Source of the DNA: JAAYXS01 sp043820985
Lineage (GTDB): Bacteria; Planctomycetota; Phycisphaerae; UBA1845; Fen-1342
DNA length: 64,000 nt
Reading direction: 5' to 3'
NCBI GenBank assembly: GCA_043820985.1
Contig: JBDRDH010000014.1
Location: 1-64,000, forward strand
The position numbers and the translations under genes were made by a program. The notes under the pieces were generated by a model. It saw only the letters and a list, made by a program, of their open reading frames with translations, was not told where the DNA came from and did no database searches. Shown here piece by piece: positions 52,237 through 59,885 of this stretch; the stretch's first letter is position 1, and each line of letters opens with the position of its first letter.

Positions 52237-53340
52237 TCAAGCTGGATAGTCCCGATCGGCCTTGCCCTCGTAGACGGCGTCGCCGAAGTTGATTCGCCGC
52301 ATCGGGCTTTGGGTGGCGATCTCCTCGAAGTAGTGCGCCGAGAGGCCGGCCACGCGGCCGAAGACGAACAACGCCTTGGCCAGATCGACGTCCACCCCCA
52401 TGTCGGCCACGATCGCGCCGATCACGCCGTCCACGTTGATCGGCAGGCTCTTACCACTCACCTCCTGGAAGATGTCGGAGATGCACTCCGAGACCTCGAC
52501 GCACTTACCGGCGAGGCCGTACTCCTTGACACGCCGCCAGAGCACGTCGCGCCGCGGGTCCTGGCTGTGGACCCGGTGGCCCAATCCCTGAATCCGCTTC
52601 TTGGTCTCGCGGTACTCGATGAGAAGTGCCTCGGTCGCTGCCTTAATGGACAGGTTTTCCTTTTCGGCCTTGGCGACGATTTTCTGGAAGACCAGCGCGG
52701 CCATGCGTCCCGCGCCGCCATGGACGTCAGTGATGGCTCCGACGCCGCTGCACAGCGACATGGCGTAGTCCGCCCGCACCGAGGCGGCGATCATGCCGGC
52801 CTGGGCCGACGGCGGGGTCACGCCGTGGTCCACGCTGGCCACGACCATCGTCTCGATCATCAGCCCGCGCTTGGGATCAACCTCCATCTTGCCGGTCACC
52901 GCCCGATAGATCAGGTTGCCGAAGGGCTCGTCGGGCGTGGCCTTATCCAGGGCGGCCTCGTTGCCTAACAGGTAAGCCAGGTAACGAGCAAAGCGGCCCA
53001 GGGCGAAGATGGTCTTGTTGACCGGGCCGTCGTCGCCGGTCTGCGGCACGGCGAACAGTTCGCCGTCCATTAAAAGGCACGCACCAAGCGCGGCCGAGAT
53101 GTCCTCGCCTTCGAAGCGCTGCACCCTGGGCGCCGGCTTCATCGCGGCTTCGTAGGCGGTCCGGGTGTGTGCCGCGAGTTCCTCCTTGGTGGGGAGTTCG
53201 GTCTTGATCAGCAGGTGTGCCGTCTCGAGGACGTTGGAGTGCTCGATTAACTGGGCCAGTGGATAACCGGCGATAACCAGGTTGTTCGGCTCGACCTTGG
53301 TCGTGACCGTTGCCCATCCAGGCGTTGTGTCTGTGCTCAC
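52237..53340 (-). CDS. Citryl-CoA-lyase-like citrate synthase superfamily protein
   Basis: A 367-aa member of the citrate synthase superfamily closest to citryl-CoA lyase and the C-terminal part of ATP-citrate lyase. Shared motifs are VDHGVTPPSAQAGMI, IQGLGHRVHSQDPR, INVDGVIGAIVADM and FVFGRVAGLSAHYFEE; the last two match ATP-citrate lyase (NVDGLIG and FVLGRSMGFIGHY). Catalytic residues are H207 (DVHGGAG), H255 (GHR) and D304 (VDG), and H172 of DHG is also present. With the two synthetase-like subunits downstream it could split citryl-CoA into acetyl-CoA and oxaloacetate. A citrate synthase role in the forward direction is the alternative. It starts with GTG after an AAAGGAGAG. Confidence 0.82.
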   Translation of the reverse strand: MSTDTTPGWATVTTKVEPNNLVIAGYPLAQLIEHSNVLETAHLLIKTELPTKEELAAHTRTAYEAAMKPAPRVQRFEGEDISAALGACLLMDGELFAVPQTGDDGPVNKTIFALGRFARYLAYLLGNEAALDKATPDEPFGNLIYRAVTGKMEVDPKRGLMIETMVVASVDHGVTPPSAQAGMIAASVRADYAMSLCSGVGAITDVHGGAGRMAALVFQKIVAKAEKENLSIKAATEALLIEYRETKKRIQGLGHRVHSQDPRRDVLWRRVKEYGLAGKCVEVSECISDIFQEVSGKSLPINVDGVIGAIVADMGVDVDLAKALFVFGRVAGLSAHYFEEIATQSPMRRINFGDAVYEGKADRDYPA

Positions 53341-53380
53341 GACTGCCTCTCCTTTGCTGAGATAACCAGAGCCATGCGGC

Positions 53381-53863
53381 TCAACGTTTCTTCAATGCCG
53401 CTCGGGTGTACGCCAAGAGTCCGCCAGCCTCGCTGATCGCCAGGATTTCCGGTGGCAATTTCGGGAAACTGAGGACCTTCCCGCCAACCTTGATCTGTCC
53501 CGCTTGGGGATCGAGTTCAACCGGATCACTCTCCCGGTAAGCCTCCACCGCGTCCGCGCATTCTACCAACAGCAAGCCCTGATTGATCGCGGCGCGATAG
53601 AAAATCCGGGCGAAGCTCTTGGCCACGATTGCTTGTATGCCGACGGCCTTCAAGCCGAGCGCGGGTTGCTCACGCGATGATCCACATCCAAAGTTCTTGC
53701 CCGCGAAAAGTATGTCTCCCGCGCTGACACCCCCGGCAAATTCCGGATCGAGATCTTCCAGCAGATGCGGCTTGATCTCCTCCGCCGTGCCGCATGTATA
53801 GGTGTACTTGCCCGGGAAGAGCATGTCGGTGTTGATGTCGTCACCGTATTTCCAGACTTTCAT
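53381..53863 (-). CDS. LeuD/homoaconitase small subunit-like protein
   Basis: The swivel domain (160 aa) of an aconitase-family dehydratase, normally paired with a LeuC-like large subunit. The N-terminal pattern WKYGDDINTDMLFPGKYTY and the substrate-binding loop GKNFGCGSSREQP are conserved. The ATG at 53863 overlaps the stop of the large-subunit gene by 4 bp, so the two are coupled; an upstream frame opening at 54043 has no similarity. The loop after the swivel start (PGKYTYTCG) differs from LeuD of leucine synthesis, so the substrate may be citrate, homocitrate or dimethylmalate rather than isopropylmalate. Confidence 0.86.
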   Translation of the reverse strand: MKVWKYGDDINTDMLFPGKYTYTCGTAEEIKPHLLEDLDPEFAGGVSAGDILFAGKNFGCGSSREQPALGLKAVGIQAIVAKSFARIFYRAAINQGLLLVECADAVEAYRESDPVELDPQAGQIKVGGKVLSFPKLPPEILAISEAGGLLAYTRAALKKR

Positions 53864-55128
53864 GCGCGCACCTCCTGCCGTGGGTCGGTAATTTTTCCAT
53901 GGAGTGCCGACGCGGCGACGGTGGCCGGACCGGCGAGGTAGATTTCCGCTTCCTTGCAACCCATGCGTCCCTTGAAATTCCGGTTGGCCGTGGACAGGCA
54001 GACCTCGCCGGGAGCCAGTACACCTTGGTGCGCTCCCAGGCACGGACCGCAGCCGGTTGGCAGAATCGTGGCCCCGGCCCGCGAGAGCTTCAGCAGGGTT
54101 CCATCCTCGGTCGCTGCCTCGTATACGGCGCGCGAGGCGGGCAACACCAGCAGACGCACGTTGGCTGCGATGTGCTTGCCGTCCAGAATATCCGCCGCCT
54201 CATGCAAATCGTTGAGTCGGCCGTTGGTGCACGTGCCAACCAGGCATTGGTTGATGGGTGTGCCGGCCACTTCACCCACCGGGCAGACGTTGTCCACGGT
54301 ATGCGGCTTGGCGACCACCGGCTCGAGCGTGGCCAGATCGTACACCAGCTCGCGCTCATATTTCGCGTCGGGATCAGCCCACAGCGCTTCATAGCTGTCC
54401 GGTGTCACGCCGACCTGGTTCAGGTACTCGATCGTCTGGTCATCCACGGGGAAGACGGCGATTTTCGCCCCCATCTCAATGCCCATGTTGGCGATCGTGA
54501 AGCGTTCGGGGATGGAGAGATTCGCGATCTCGCCGTGGAACTCGACCGCCGAGTAGCTCGCGCCGTCGGCGCCGATATCGCCGATGATCCGTAAGACCAG
54601 ATCCTTGGCCCCGACGCCGGCCTGGAAACGTCCCTGCAAGTTCACGCGGATTGTCGGTGGTACCCTGAGCCAGGTTTGGCCGGTTAGCAGGAGCGAAGCG
54701 GATTCGGTGCGATCGACGCCGGTCGAGAAAACGCCCACGGCCCCGTAGGAGCAGGTGTGTGAATCGCTGCCGACGACGATCGTCCCCGGCCGCGCGTGTC
54801 CTTTCTCGACCACGACCTGGTGACAGATGCCTTCGCCGATGTCGTAGAAGTTGCGAATCTTGTTCTTTGTGACAAACTCGCGCACCTTCTTGTGTCCGGT
54901 GGCGGTTTTCTCATCCGCCGCCGGTGTTACGTGATCGAGCACGATCACCGGCAGGTCGGCGTCCACGACGCCGTATTCCGTCAGCTCATCACCAATCTTG
55001 CCAACGATCGCGGCGGTGTTGTCGTGTGTTAACAGGTGTCGCGGTTTAACCGTCACGATTTGCCCGACCGCGACCTCTGTTAGTCCGGCCGCTCGGGCGA
55101 GTACTTTCTGTGCAAACGTTTGTCCCAT
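53860..55128 (-). CDS. LeuC/homoaconitase large subunit-like protein
   Basis: A 422-aa iron-sulfur hydro-lyase large subunit. The three cluster ligands are visible in GTCTNGRLNDLHEAA and TGCGPCLGAHQG; other motifs are VGSDSHTCSYGAVGVFSTG and LSTANRNFKGRMG. The length fits the two-gene LeuC/homoaconitase/dimethylmalate dehydratase group rather than the large aconitases. It is coupled to the small-subunit gene. Position in an operon of TCA-type enzymes and not with leuA/leuB argues against a pure leucine role. Confidence 0.88.
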   Translation of the reverse strand: MGQTFAQKVLARAAGLTEVAVGQIVTVKPRHLLTHDNTAAIVGKIGDELTEYGVVDADLPVIVLDHVTPAADEKTATGHKKVREFVTKNKIRNFYDIGEGICHQVVVEKGHARPGTIVVGSDSHTCSYGAVGVFSTGVDRTESASLLLTGQTWLRVPPTIRVNLQGRFQAGVGAKDLVLRIIGDIGADGASYSAVEFHGEIANLSIPERFTIANMGIEMGAKIAVFPVDDQTIEYLNQVGVTPDSYEALWADPDAKYERELVYDLATLEPVVAKPHTVDNVCPVGEVAGTPINQCLVGTCTNGRLNDLHEAADILDGKHIAANVRLLVLPASRAVYEAATEDGTLLKLSRAGATILPTGCGPCLGAHQGVLAPGEVCLSTANRNFKGRMGCKEAEIYLAGPATVAASALHGKITDPRQEVRA

Positions 55129-55254
55129 GGTCAGCCCTCGGTTTTCAGCCCAGTTTGCCCACGTTTAATACCACAGATTAATCCACCCGCATGGCCATGT
55201 GGGGCCGCTACGGATATACGGCCGACACGGCGGTCGGGCCGCTACGTTTCTTCC

Positions 55255-57069
55255 TCAGACTCCCGCGCGGCTTAGCAGGCCGCCACGTTGGTAAATTGTC
55301 AATTGGGATGGCGAGAATGCCGTCCCCTGAATATCAGTACCGCCAGAGCGGCGAACTGCGCCGGTCTGAAAGTCCACTTCGATTTCTTCACCATCACTGA
55401 CGTCACTTTCCACAACCGGGGCGCACATAATCGCCAGGCCGGCATTGATCGCGTTACGCTCGTAAATAGCGCCGAAGGACTCCGCGACGATCGCGGCTAC
55501 TCCCAGCGTTTTGAAGCAATCCACCGCCTGCTGTCGCGAGCTGCCGCAGCCGAAGTTCTTGCCGGTGACGACGATGTCGCCCGGCTGTACCTTCTTCGCG
55601 AAATCCTCCCAGCCCTTCAGGTTGTCGAAGGTATACTGCCCCATCTCGGCCGGGTCGGTAATCGCGAGGTAGCGATTGTGGTAGATCATGTCGGTGTCGA
55701 TATTGTCCTGGCGAATTACCCATGCCCGACCCTTTACCTTCGTGGGGTGTTCGACCTGGTCAGTTGGGGCCGTTGCCGTAGCGCTGAGCTTCCGTGGCTC
55801 GGGGCGCTCAAAAGCTACCGCCTGGGCGGGAATCGCGTCGGCGCTGGCGATCACACCGGCAATCGCTGACGCGGCGGCGGTCTCGGGGGATACCAGGTAG
55901 ACGCTCCCCTTGCCCTGTTTGCCGGGGAAGTTGCGGTTGCCCGTACTCACCGTGACCTCGCCGGGGCCGTTCTGCCCGATTTGCCCCGCCGCGCAACCGG
56001 CGCAACCAGCGTTGCCGATGAGTGCACCAGCGTCCTTGAAGATCTTCAAGGTACCCTCACCGAGCAGTTTCTGCCAGACCGCGTCGGTCGCCGGGACCAC
56101 CTTGAGCACCACCCCGGGCGCCACGTGCCGACCCTTCAGGATCTGTGCCGCGGCCCACAGGTCCTCGTGCCGGCCGTTCGTGCACGAGCCGATGAACACT
56201 GAGTCGATCTTCGTACCGGCCACCTCGGCGATGGGAATGACGTCATCTGGATGTCCGGGCCGCGCCACCATGGGAGTCAGCCCGCTGATATCGATCGTGG
56301 CCTCGGCCGCATAGGTGGCATCGTCGTCGGCATAGACCGGCTTTACCGGTTGCCCGGTCGCCGATGTGCAGAAGTCGATAACGTTCTGGTTGGGTGGAAA
56401 CAGCAAGATGATGCCACCCGCCTCGGTACACATCGATGCCAGCGTGACGCGGCCCGCTATGTCGAGCTGGTCAACATAAGGGCCATACAACTCGGCCGCG
56501 TAACCCAGCAAGCCGTTGGCGCCAAAATGCTTGATCAACGCCAGCGTGACGTCTTTGGGTGTCGCGGCCGGGCCGGGCATGCCCTCCAGCCGCACGCGCG
56601 TGGTCGGCGGCACCTTGAACCAGACATTGCCGAAGGCGAACGCGTGGGCGATGTCCTGGTCGCCCATACCCTGACCGAAGGCGCCAATGGCGCCCAGGAT
56701 GTTGGCGTGCGAGTCGGTGGATACAAACGTCTCGCCCGGTCCGACCAGGCCACGATCGATGGCGATGTGCGTGCCAATGCCGGCGTCGATGTCGTATACC
56801 TTGATCCCATGCTCGCGGGCGAACTGTCGGCAGATCTGCTGATTGGCGGCATATTTCTGGTCGGAGCCACCCGGATTACAGTCAAAGGTGAAGCAGGTCC
56901 GCTTTGGATCATCAATACCTAAGCCGTTATCGCGAATGTTCTTGACCACATTGGCCCCACCAAAATCGCGGGCCACGCGGGCGTCGATCTTAATATCCAC
57001 CATGTCGCCCGCGGTAACGGGTTGTCCGGCATGGTTTCCGAGTATTTTTTCGATGATCGTTTTTGGCAT
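55255..57069 (-). CDS. Single-chain aconitase-family hydratase
   Basis: A 604-aa enzyme joining a LeuC-like catalytic part (about 1-420) and a LeuD-like swivel part (about 445-590). Cluster ligands are C296 (GSCTNGR), C356 and C359 (GCAGCAAGQ). The swivel loop is GKNFGCGSSRQQAVD. This single-chain form with low sequence complexity between domains is the type used as aconitase in several anaerobes; interconversion of citrate and isocitrate is likely, and homoaconitate is an alternative. Within one operon there are thus two aconitase-family enzymes. A Shine-Dalgarno is weak; the ATG is at 57069. Confidence 0.85.
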   Translation of the reverse strand: MPKTIIEKILGNHAGQPVTAGDMVDIKIDARVARDFGGANVVKNIRDNGLGIDDPKRTCFTFDCNPGGSDQKYAANQQICRQFAREHGIKVYDIDAGIGTHIAIDRGLVGPGETFVSTDSHANILGAIGAFGQGMGDQDIAHAFAFGNVWFKVPPTTRVRLEGMPGPAATPKDVTLALIKHFGANGLLGYAAELYGPYVDQLDIAGRVTLASMCTEAGGIILLFPPNQNVIDFCTSATGQPVKPVYADDDATYAAEATIDISGLTPMVARPGHPDDVIPIAEVAGTKIDSVFIGSCTNGRHEDLWAAAQILKGRHVAPGVVLKVVPATDAVWQKLLGEGTLKIFKDAGALIGNAGCAGCAAGQIGQNGPGEVTVSTGNRNFPGKQGKGSVYLVSPETAAASAIAGVIASADAIPAQAVAFERPEPRKLSATATAPTDQVEHPTKVKGRAWVIRQDNIDTDMIYHNRYLAITDPAEMGQYTFDNLKGWEDFAKKVQPGDIVVTGKNFGCGSSRQQAVDCFKTLGVAAIVAESFGAIYERNAINAGLAIMCAPVVESDVSDGEEIEVDFQTGAVRRSGGTDIQGTAFSPSQLTIYQRGGLLSRAGV

Positions 57070-57095
57070 GGTTTATCTCCGTATAACGCCGATAG

Positions 57096-57119
57096 CCATA
57101 AGCCCGAAGCTGGAAGCCT
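57096..57119 (+). repeat. Left inverted repeat of the four-helix-bundle cassette
   Basis: A 24-bp repeat rich in CCNGAAGC/GGAAGCC units; the reverse complement pairs with 57582-57605 with two mismatches. Confidence 0.7.
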
Positions 57120-57183
57120 GAATTCGATTTTCCGATGTCAATGTGCTTTCGTCGGCCTATCGTGGGGCTACTCGATTCTCGTA

Positions 57184-57564
57184 CTATCCGCTTTCTTTGT
57201 ATTTCACTGTCGGGCTCACGAGTCGCGCATGTAAGGTAATCAACATTCTTCTCACTTCATCTGCCTCGCGGGCCAGATTGTCGTAAATTTCCGTGGATAG
57301 AAATCCAAGGTCGCGGGCCAGAAGTAGGTAGTAATCTGTCTCGCTAGTGGAACCAAGCGCGATACCGACAAAGCGGGCAAAATCCCGATCCGTCTGTCGG
57401 CTACGCCCTTCAGCCAGATTGGCCGGGATGGAAGCGGCACAACGTCGAACCTGGCTGGTGATACCGTATTGTTCCTCGCGCGGAAACGTACTAGTGGCTC
57501 GATAAATCGCCAGCGTAAGTGCATGAGCCTTCTGCCAGACTCTCATTTCCCTAAAATCCTGCAC
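57184..57564 (-). CDS. Four helix bundle protein (S23/IVP family)
   Basis: A 126-aa all-helical protein of the family first found in 23S rRNA intervening sequences (S23, IVP). The family pattern is clear: DFREMRVWQKAHALTLAIYR at the start, FPREEQYGITSQVRRCAASIP, NLAEGRSRQ, and FVGIALGSTSETDYYLLLARDLG in pieces. The GTG start has AGGAGG 5 nt upstream. The function of this family is unknown; its genes are scattered and often flanked by short repeats, as here. Confidence 0.88.
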   Translation of the reverse strand: MQDFREMRVWQKAHALTLAIYRATSTFPREEQYGITSQVRRCAASIPANLAEGRSRQTDRDFARFVGIALGSTSETDYYLLLARDLGFLSTEIYDNLAREADEVRRMLITLHARLVSPTVKYKESG

Positions 57565-57581
57565 ACCATCCTCCTAGCTTC

Positions 57582-57605
57582 TGGCTTCCAGCTTCCGGCT
57601 TATGG
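57582..57605 (-). repeat. Right inverted repeat of the four-helix-bundle cassette
   Basis: A 24-bp partner of the left repeat; the surrounding bases (57574-57617) contain extra copies of the GGCTTCC unit. Confidence 0.7.
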
Positions 57606-57619
57606 CTTCCGGCTTCACC

Positions 57620-58195
57620 CTACTGAATCAACTGACCTTTCTCCATCATCACCAGCGGATCAAACGTCCCGAAGTCCGCCTGGTGAATCAGAATCGTTTC
57701 CACCACCTGGGGCCGGCCGTCGCCCTCCTTGGCGTGACAAGCGATCGTGTTCAGCACCTCATCCGAGAGACCCACTTCGTAGGCCACCGCCGTACCGGAG
57801 ATCGGATGCCGGGCGCACATGCCACTGCGGCTTTTGCGGAAGTTGCCCTGTTCGTCGCGTTCAAATTCCAGCAGTTTACCCACGTCGTGCAACAGCCCGC
57901 CGGCCAACAGGCGGTCATAGTCAATCTTATATGGCATTTGGCGGTATGTATCTTCCTGGGCCTTGGCCAGGCTATAGGCCCCTTCGGTGACGGCGATGGT
58001 ATGCTCGATGAAGTTCACGCCGCGCGTGTTTGTCAGCAGTGTGAATGGCATGGCCTGCAGCTCATCCATGTTCTGCCAGCCGCCGCGCTCGCACGCCAGT
58101 GTCCAGGCTTTAACCACTTTTGCGCGCAACTCCTGGTCGCCGATGCGTTTGAGGATCGACCCAAAGATCCCTTCAATGTCGCTTGCGGTAATCAT
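57620..58195 (-). CDS. HD-domain phosphohydrolase-like protein
   Basis: A 191-aa HD-superfamily protein. Metal-binding residues are seen in FIEHTIAV, LLHDVGKLLEFE (the HD pair), RHPISG, ACHAKEGDG and HQADF, so a metal-dependent phosphohydrolase site is complete. The substrate is unknown (a nucleotide or similar). It lies between the 2-oxoacid oxidoreductase genes and the aconitase gene on the same strand. The 292 bp before its start (58196-58487) show no gene; they contain a short GATAATC/GATTACC imperfect hairpin near 58260-58280. Confidence 0.85.
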   Translation of the reverse strand: MITASDIEGIFGSILKRIGDQELRAKVVKAWTLACERGGWQNMDELQAMPFTLLTNTRGVNFIEHTIAVTEGAYSLAKAQEDTYRQMPYKIDYDRLLAGGLLHDVGKLLEFERDEQGNFRKSRSGMCARHPISGTAVAYEVGLSDEVLNTIACHAKEGDGRPQVVETILIHQADFGTFDPLVMMEKGQLIQ

Positions 58196-58487
58196 CTTTG
58201 ATACTCCGATTAATACCCGGTAGCCGATGTTCCCTGATCTGCTAGCCGCTAGCCAGGAAGTGATAATCCGTAGCAGATTACCAACAGTTTGTCTATAGAT
58301 TTCCGCTGACGGCGTCCGTCAATTGCGTAGTTGTATCGGTACCTTCGTCGAGCACTTCCTGACGGCCCGTGTCCGAGGTTCCGCGGTCTTCGGCTGCCGT
58401 GATGTCATCGAACCCATCCCGAGCCGGCGGTTCAATTGCCTTTAGCGCTGCGTGCCGCGTGTTCGCAACGAGGGCACCGCGGCTTTT

Positions 58488-59885
58488 TTACGACGGTTGT
58501 GGTGATGCGGGCTCCGGGCTGACGCGCGGGTCGCGTCCGCCACGGTTCGCAAGTTCGGTGCCCGCGTCCAGGGCCTTGATATTTACCTCCGCGACCTTGG
58601 ACTTCTGGAACTTGTTGATCGCGGTTGCGAACGCAGCCGCGGGAAACAGGGTTGATTCTTCCAACATAGCCGCCAGCGCGATGACGGCGATTGACAACTT
58701 GCCAACCTGCTTGGCGGTTTCATTTAAGGGCAGGCGTACGATCCTGGCCTTGGTCTCGGGCAATTCGAGCGTCTGTTCCGCGTACACAGTACAGGTCTCG
58801 GGGAGCTTGGCGATCCGGGGTCCGGCCCGTTTCAAACCATCCGCCGATATGACCAGAAAGTAGTCAGGCGAATCAATCGCCGTGTAATCGATGCGTTCAG
58901 GGCTGACGATGATCTCGGCAATCGAGTGGCCGGTCATCACCGTGATGGGGTAATCGTCCTTTTGGGTGGCGTCGAGGCCACTGAACATGGCGGCCTGGGC
59001 GAAGAGCGTGGCGGCCGAGCGGATCTTCTGCCCCGCGCTGCCCGCGATAACGATACCAATCTGCTGGTCAACGGTGCTGTCGTACTGCACTTCGATTGAG
59101 TGCCTGGGCCGGGCTGCTCCTGGATGAGCCTCGTATGCCCTGCGATAGTGCGCGCTGTACTCCTCCCGCGGCTTGTCGACGAGCACCCCTTTCTTAAAAT
59201 TGAGGCTGGCCAGCAGTTCATCCAACTCCTTCTTCCTCAATTTATTACGGCTCGCGTAGTAGGCCGTACACAACTCCCAGACGTCAACCATCGCGAAACC
59301 CGGCTGTGTGATGGCCTGGGCGATAACGTCCGTGATGTCCTTGTCGAAGATTGAGGTCCGCGCAACCCAGGCCGCACCGGCGGCGACGGCGGTACCGCAC
59401 AGGTCCATTGGGCCTTCCACGTTGCCCCAGGGGGTTGTGGATGTCATGGCTTCAGTCGGCGTCGTCACCGAGTGTTGCCCGCCGGTCATGCCATAGTTGA
59501 AGTTGTTGCCCACGATCAGCGTGATGCCGATATTGCGGCGGGCTACGTTCAGCAGGTGTGTCCCGCCAATGCCGCAGCCGCCGTCGCCCTTCAGGGCGAT
59601 CACCGTCAGTTCCGGTCGCGCCAGTTTCAGCCCACAGGCGTAAGTGATCGAGCGGCCGTGCAGGCCATGAAACGCGTTCGTGGTGAAATAACGGTCACAT
59701 AAGCCAATGCAGCCAATATCCGTGACGAGCACCACTTCCTTGGGATCGAGTTGCAGTTTCACTAATGCCTGATCAATGGATTTAACGAGGCCATGGTGTC
59801 CACAACCGGGACAGAAAGGTAACGGTCCGAGCTTGTCGGTCATATATGTTTCATGTCGAGCCGTAGTTGGTTCCTTCGCGTTCAC
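58488..59885 (-). CDS. 2-oxoacid:ferredoxin oxidoreductase beta subunit fused to gamma domain
   Basis: A 465-aa protein. The N-terminal part (about 15-250) is the TPP-binding beta subunit with cluster Cys in FCPGCGH and CIGLC, and the TPP motif GDG (100-102) followed by NN (127-128). Residues about 285-440 are the gamma domain (IGIVIAGSAGQKIRSAATLF, VMTGHSIAEIIVSPERIDY in pieces). Fusion of beta and gamma is uncommon compared with separate KorB and KorC. The substrate is 2-oxoglutarate or a related 2-oxoacid; 2-oxoglutarate is favoured by the TCA-type neighbours. The GTG overlaps the alpha stop by 4 bp, with AGGAGG upstream. Confidence 0.87.
   Translation of the reverse strand: MNAKEPTTARHETYMTDKLGPLPFCPGCGHHGLVKSIDQALVKLQLDPKEVVLVTDIGCIGLCDRYFTTNAFHGLHGRSITYACGLKLARPELTVIALKGDGGCGIGGTHLLNVARRNIGITLIVGNNFNYGMTGGQHSVTTPTEAMTSTTPWGNVEGPMDLCGTAVAAGAAWVARTSIFDKDITDVIAQAITQPGFAMVDVWELCTAYYASRNKLRKKELDELLASLNFKKGVLVDKPREEYSAHYRRAYEAHPGAARPRHSIEVQYDSTVDQQIGIVIAGSAGQKIRSAATLFAQAAMFSGLDATQKDDYPITVMTGHSIAEIIVSPERIDYTAIDSPDYFLVISADGLKRAGPRIAKLPETCTVYAEQTLELPETKARIVRLPLNETAKQVGKLSIAVIALAAMLEESTLFPAAAFATAINKFQKSKVAEVNIKALDAGTELANRGGRDPRVSPEPASPQPS

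Larger units (their letters stand above)
57096..57605. mobile_element. Putative insertion cassette: four-helix-bundle gene flanked by inverted repeats
   Basis: A 510-bp segment is bounded by 24-bp inverted repeats, 57096-57119 and 57582-57605, matching at 22 of 24 positions (AGGCTTCCAGCTTCGGGCTT against TGGCTTCCAGCTTCCGGCTT over the first 20). The right side carries further GCTTCTGGCTTCCAGC-type units (57574-57617). It holds only the four-helix-bundle gene and interrupts an otherwise functional operon, 15 bp after the HD-domain gene. No transposase is inside, so mobility would depend on enzymes elsewhere. Confidence 0.6.

Noticed and set aside
53381..55128. leuC and leuD of leucine biosynthesis
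   Set aside because: leuA and leuB are not nearby and the neighbours are TCA-type enzymes, so no leu gene symbols were assigned.
58369..58863. Open frame opposite the end of the beta-gamma oxidoreductase gene
   Set aside because: Antisense shadow of a conserved gene; the sequence is not protein-like.
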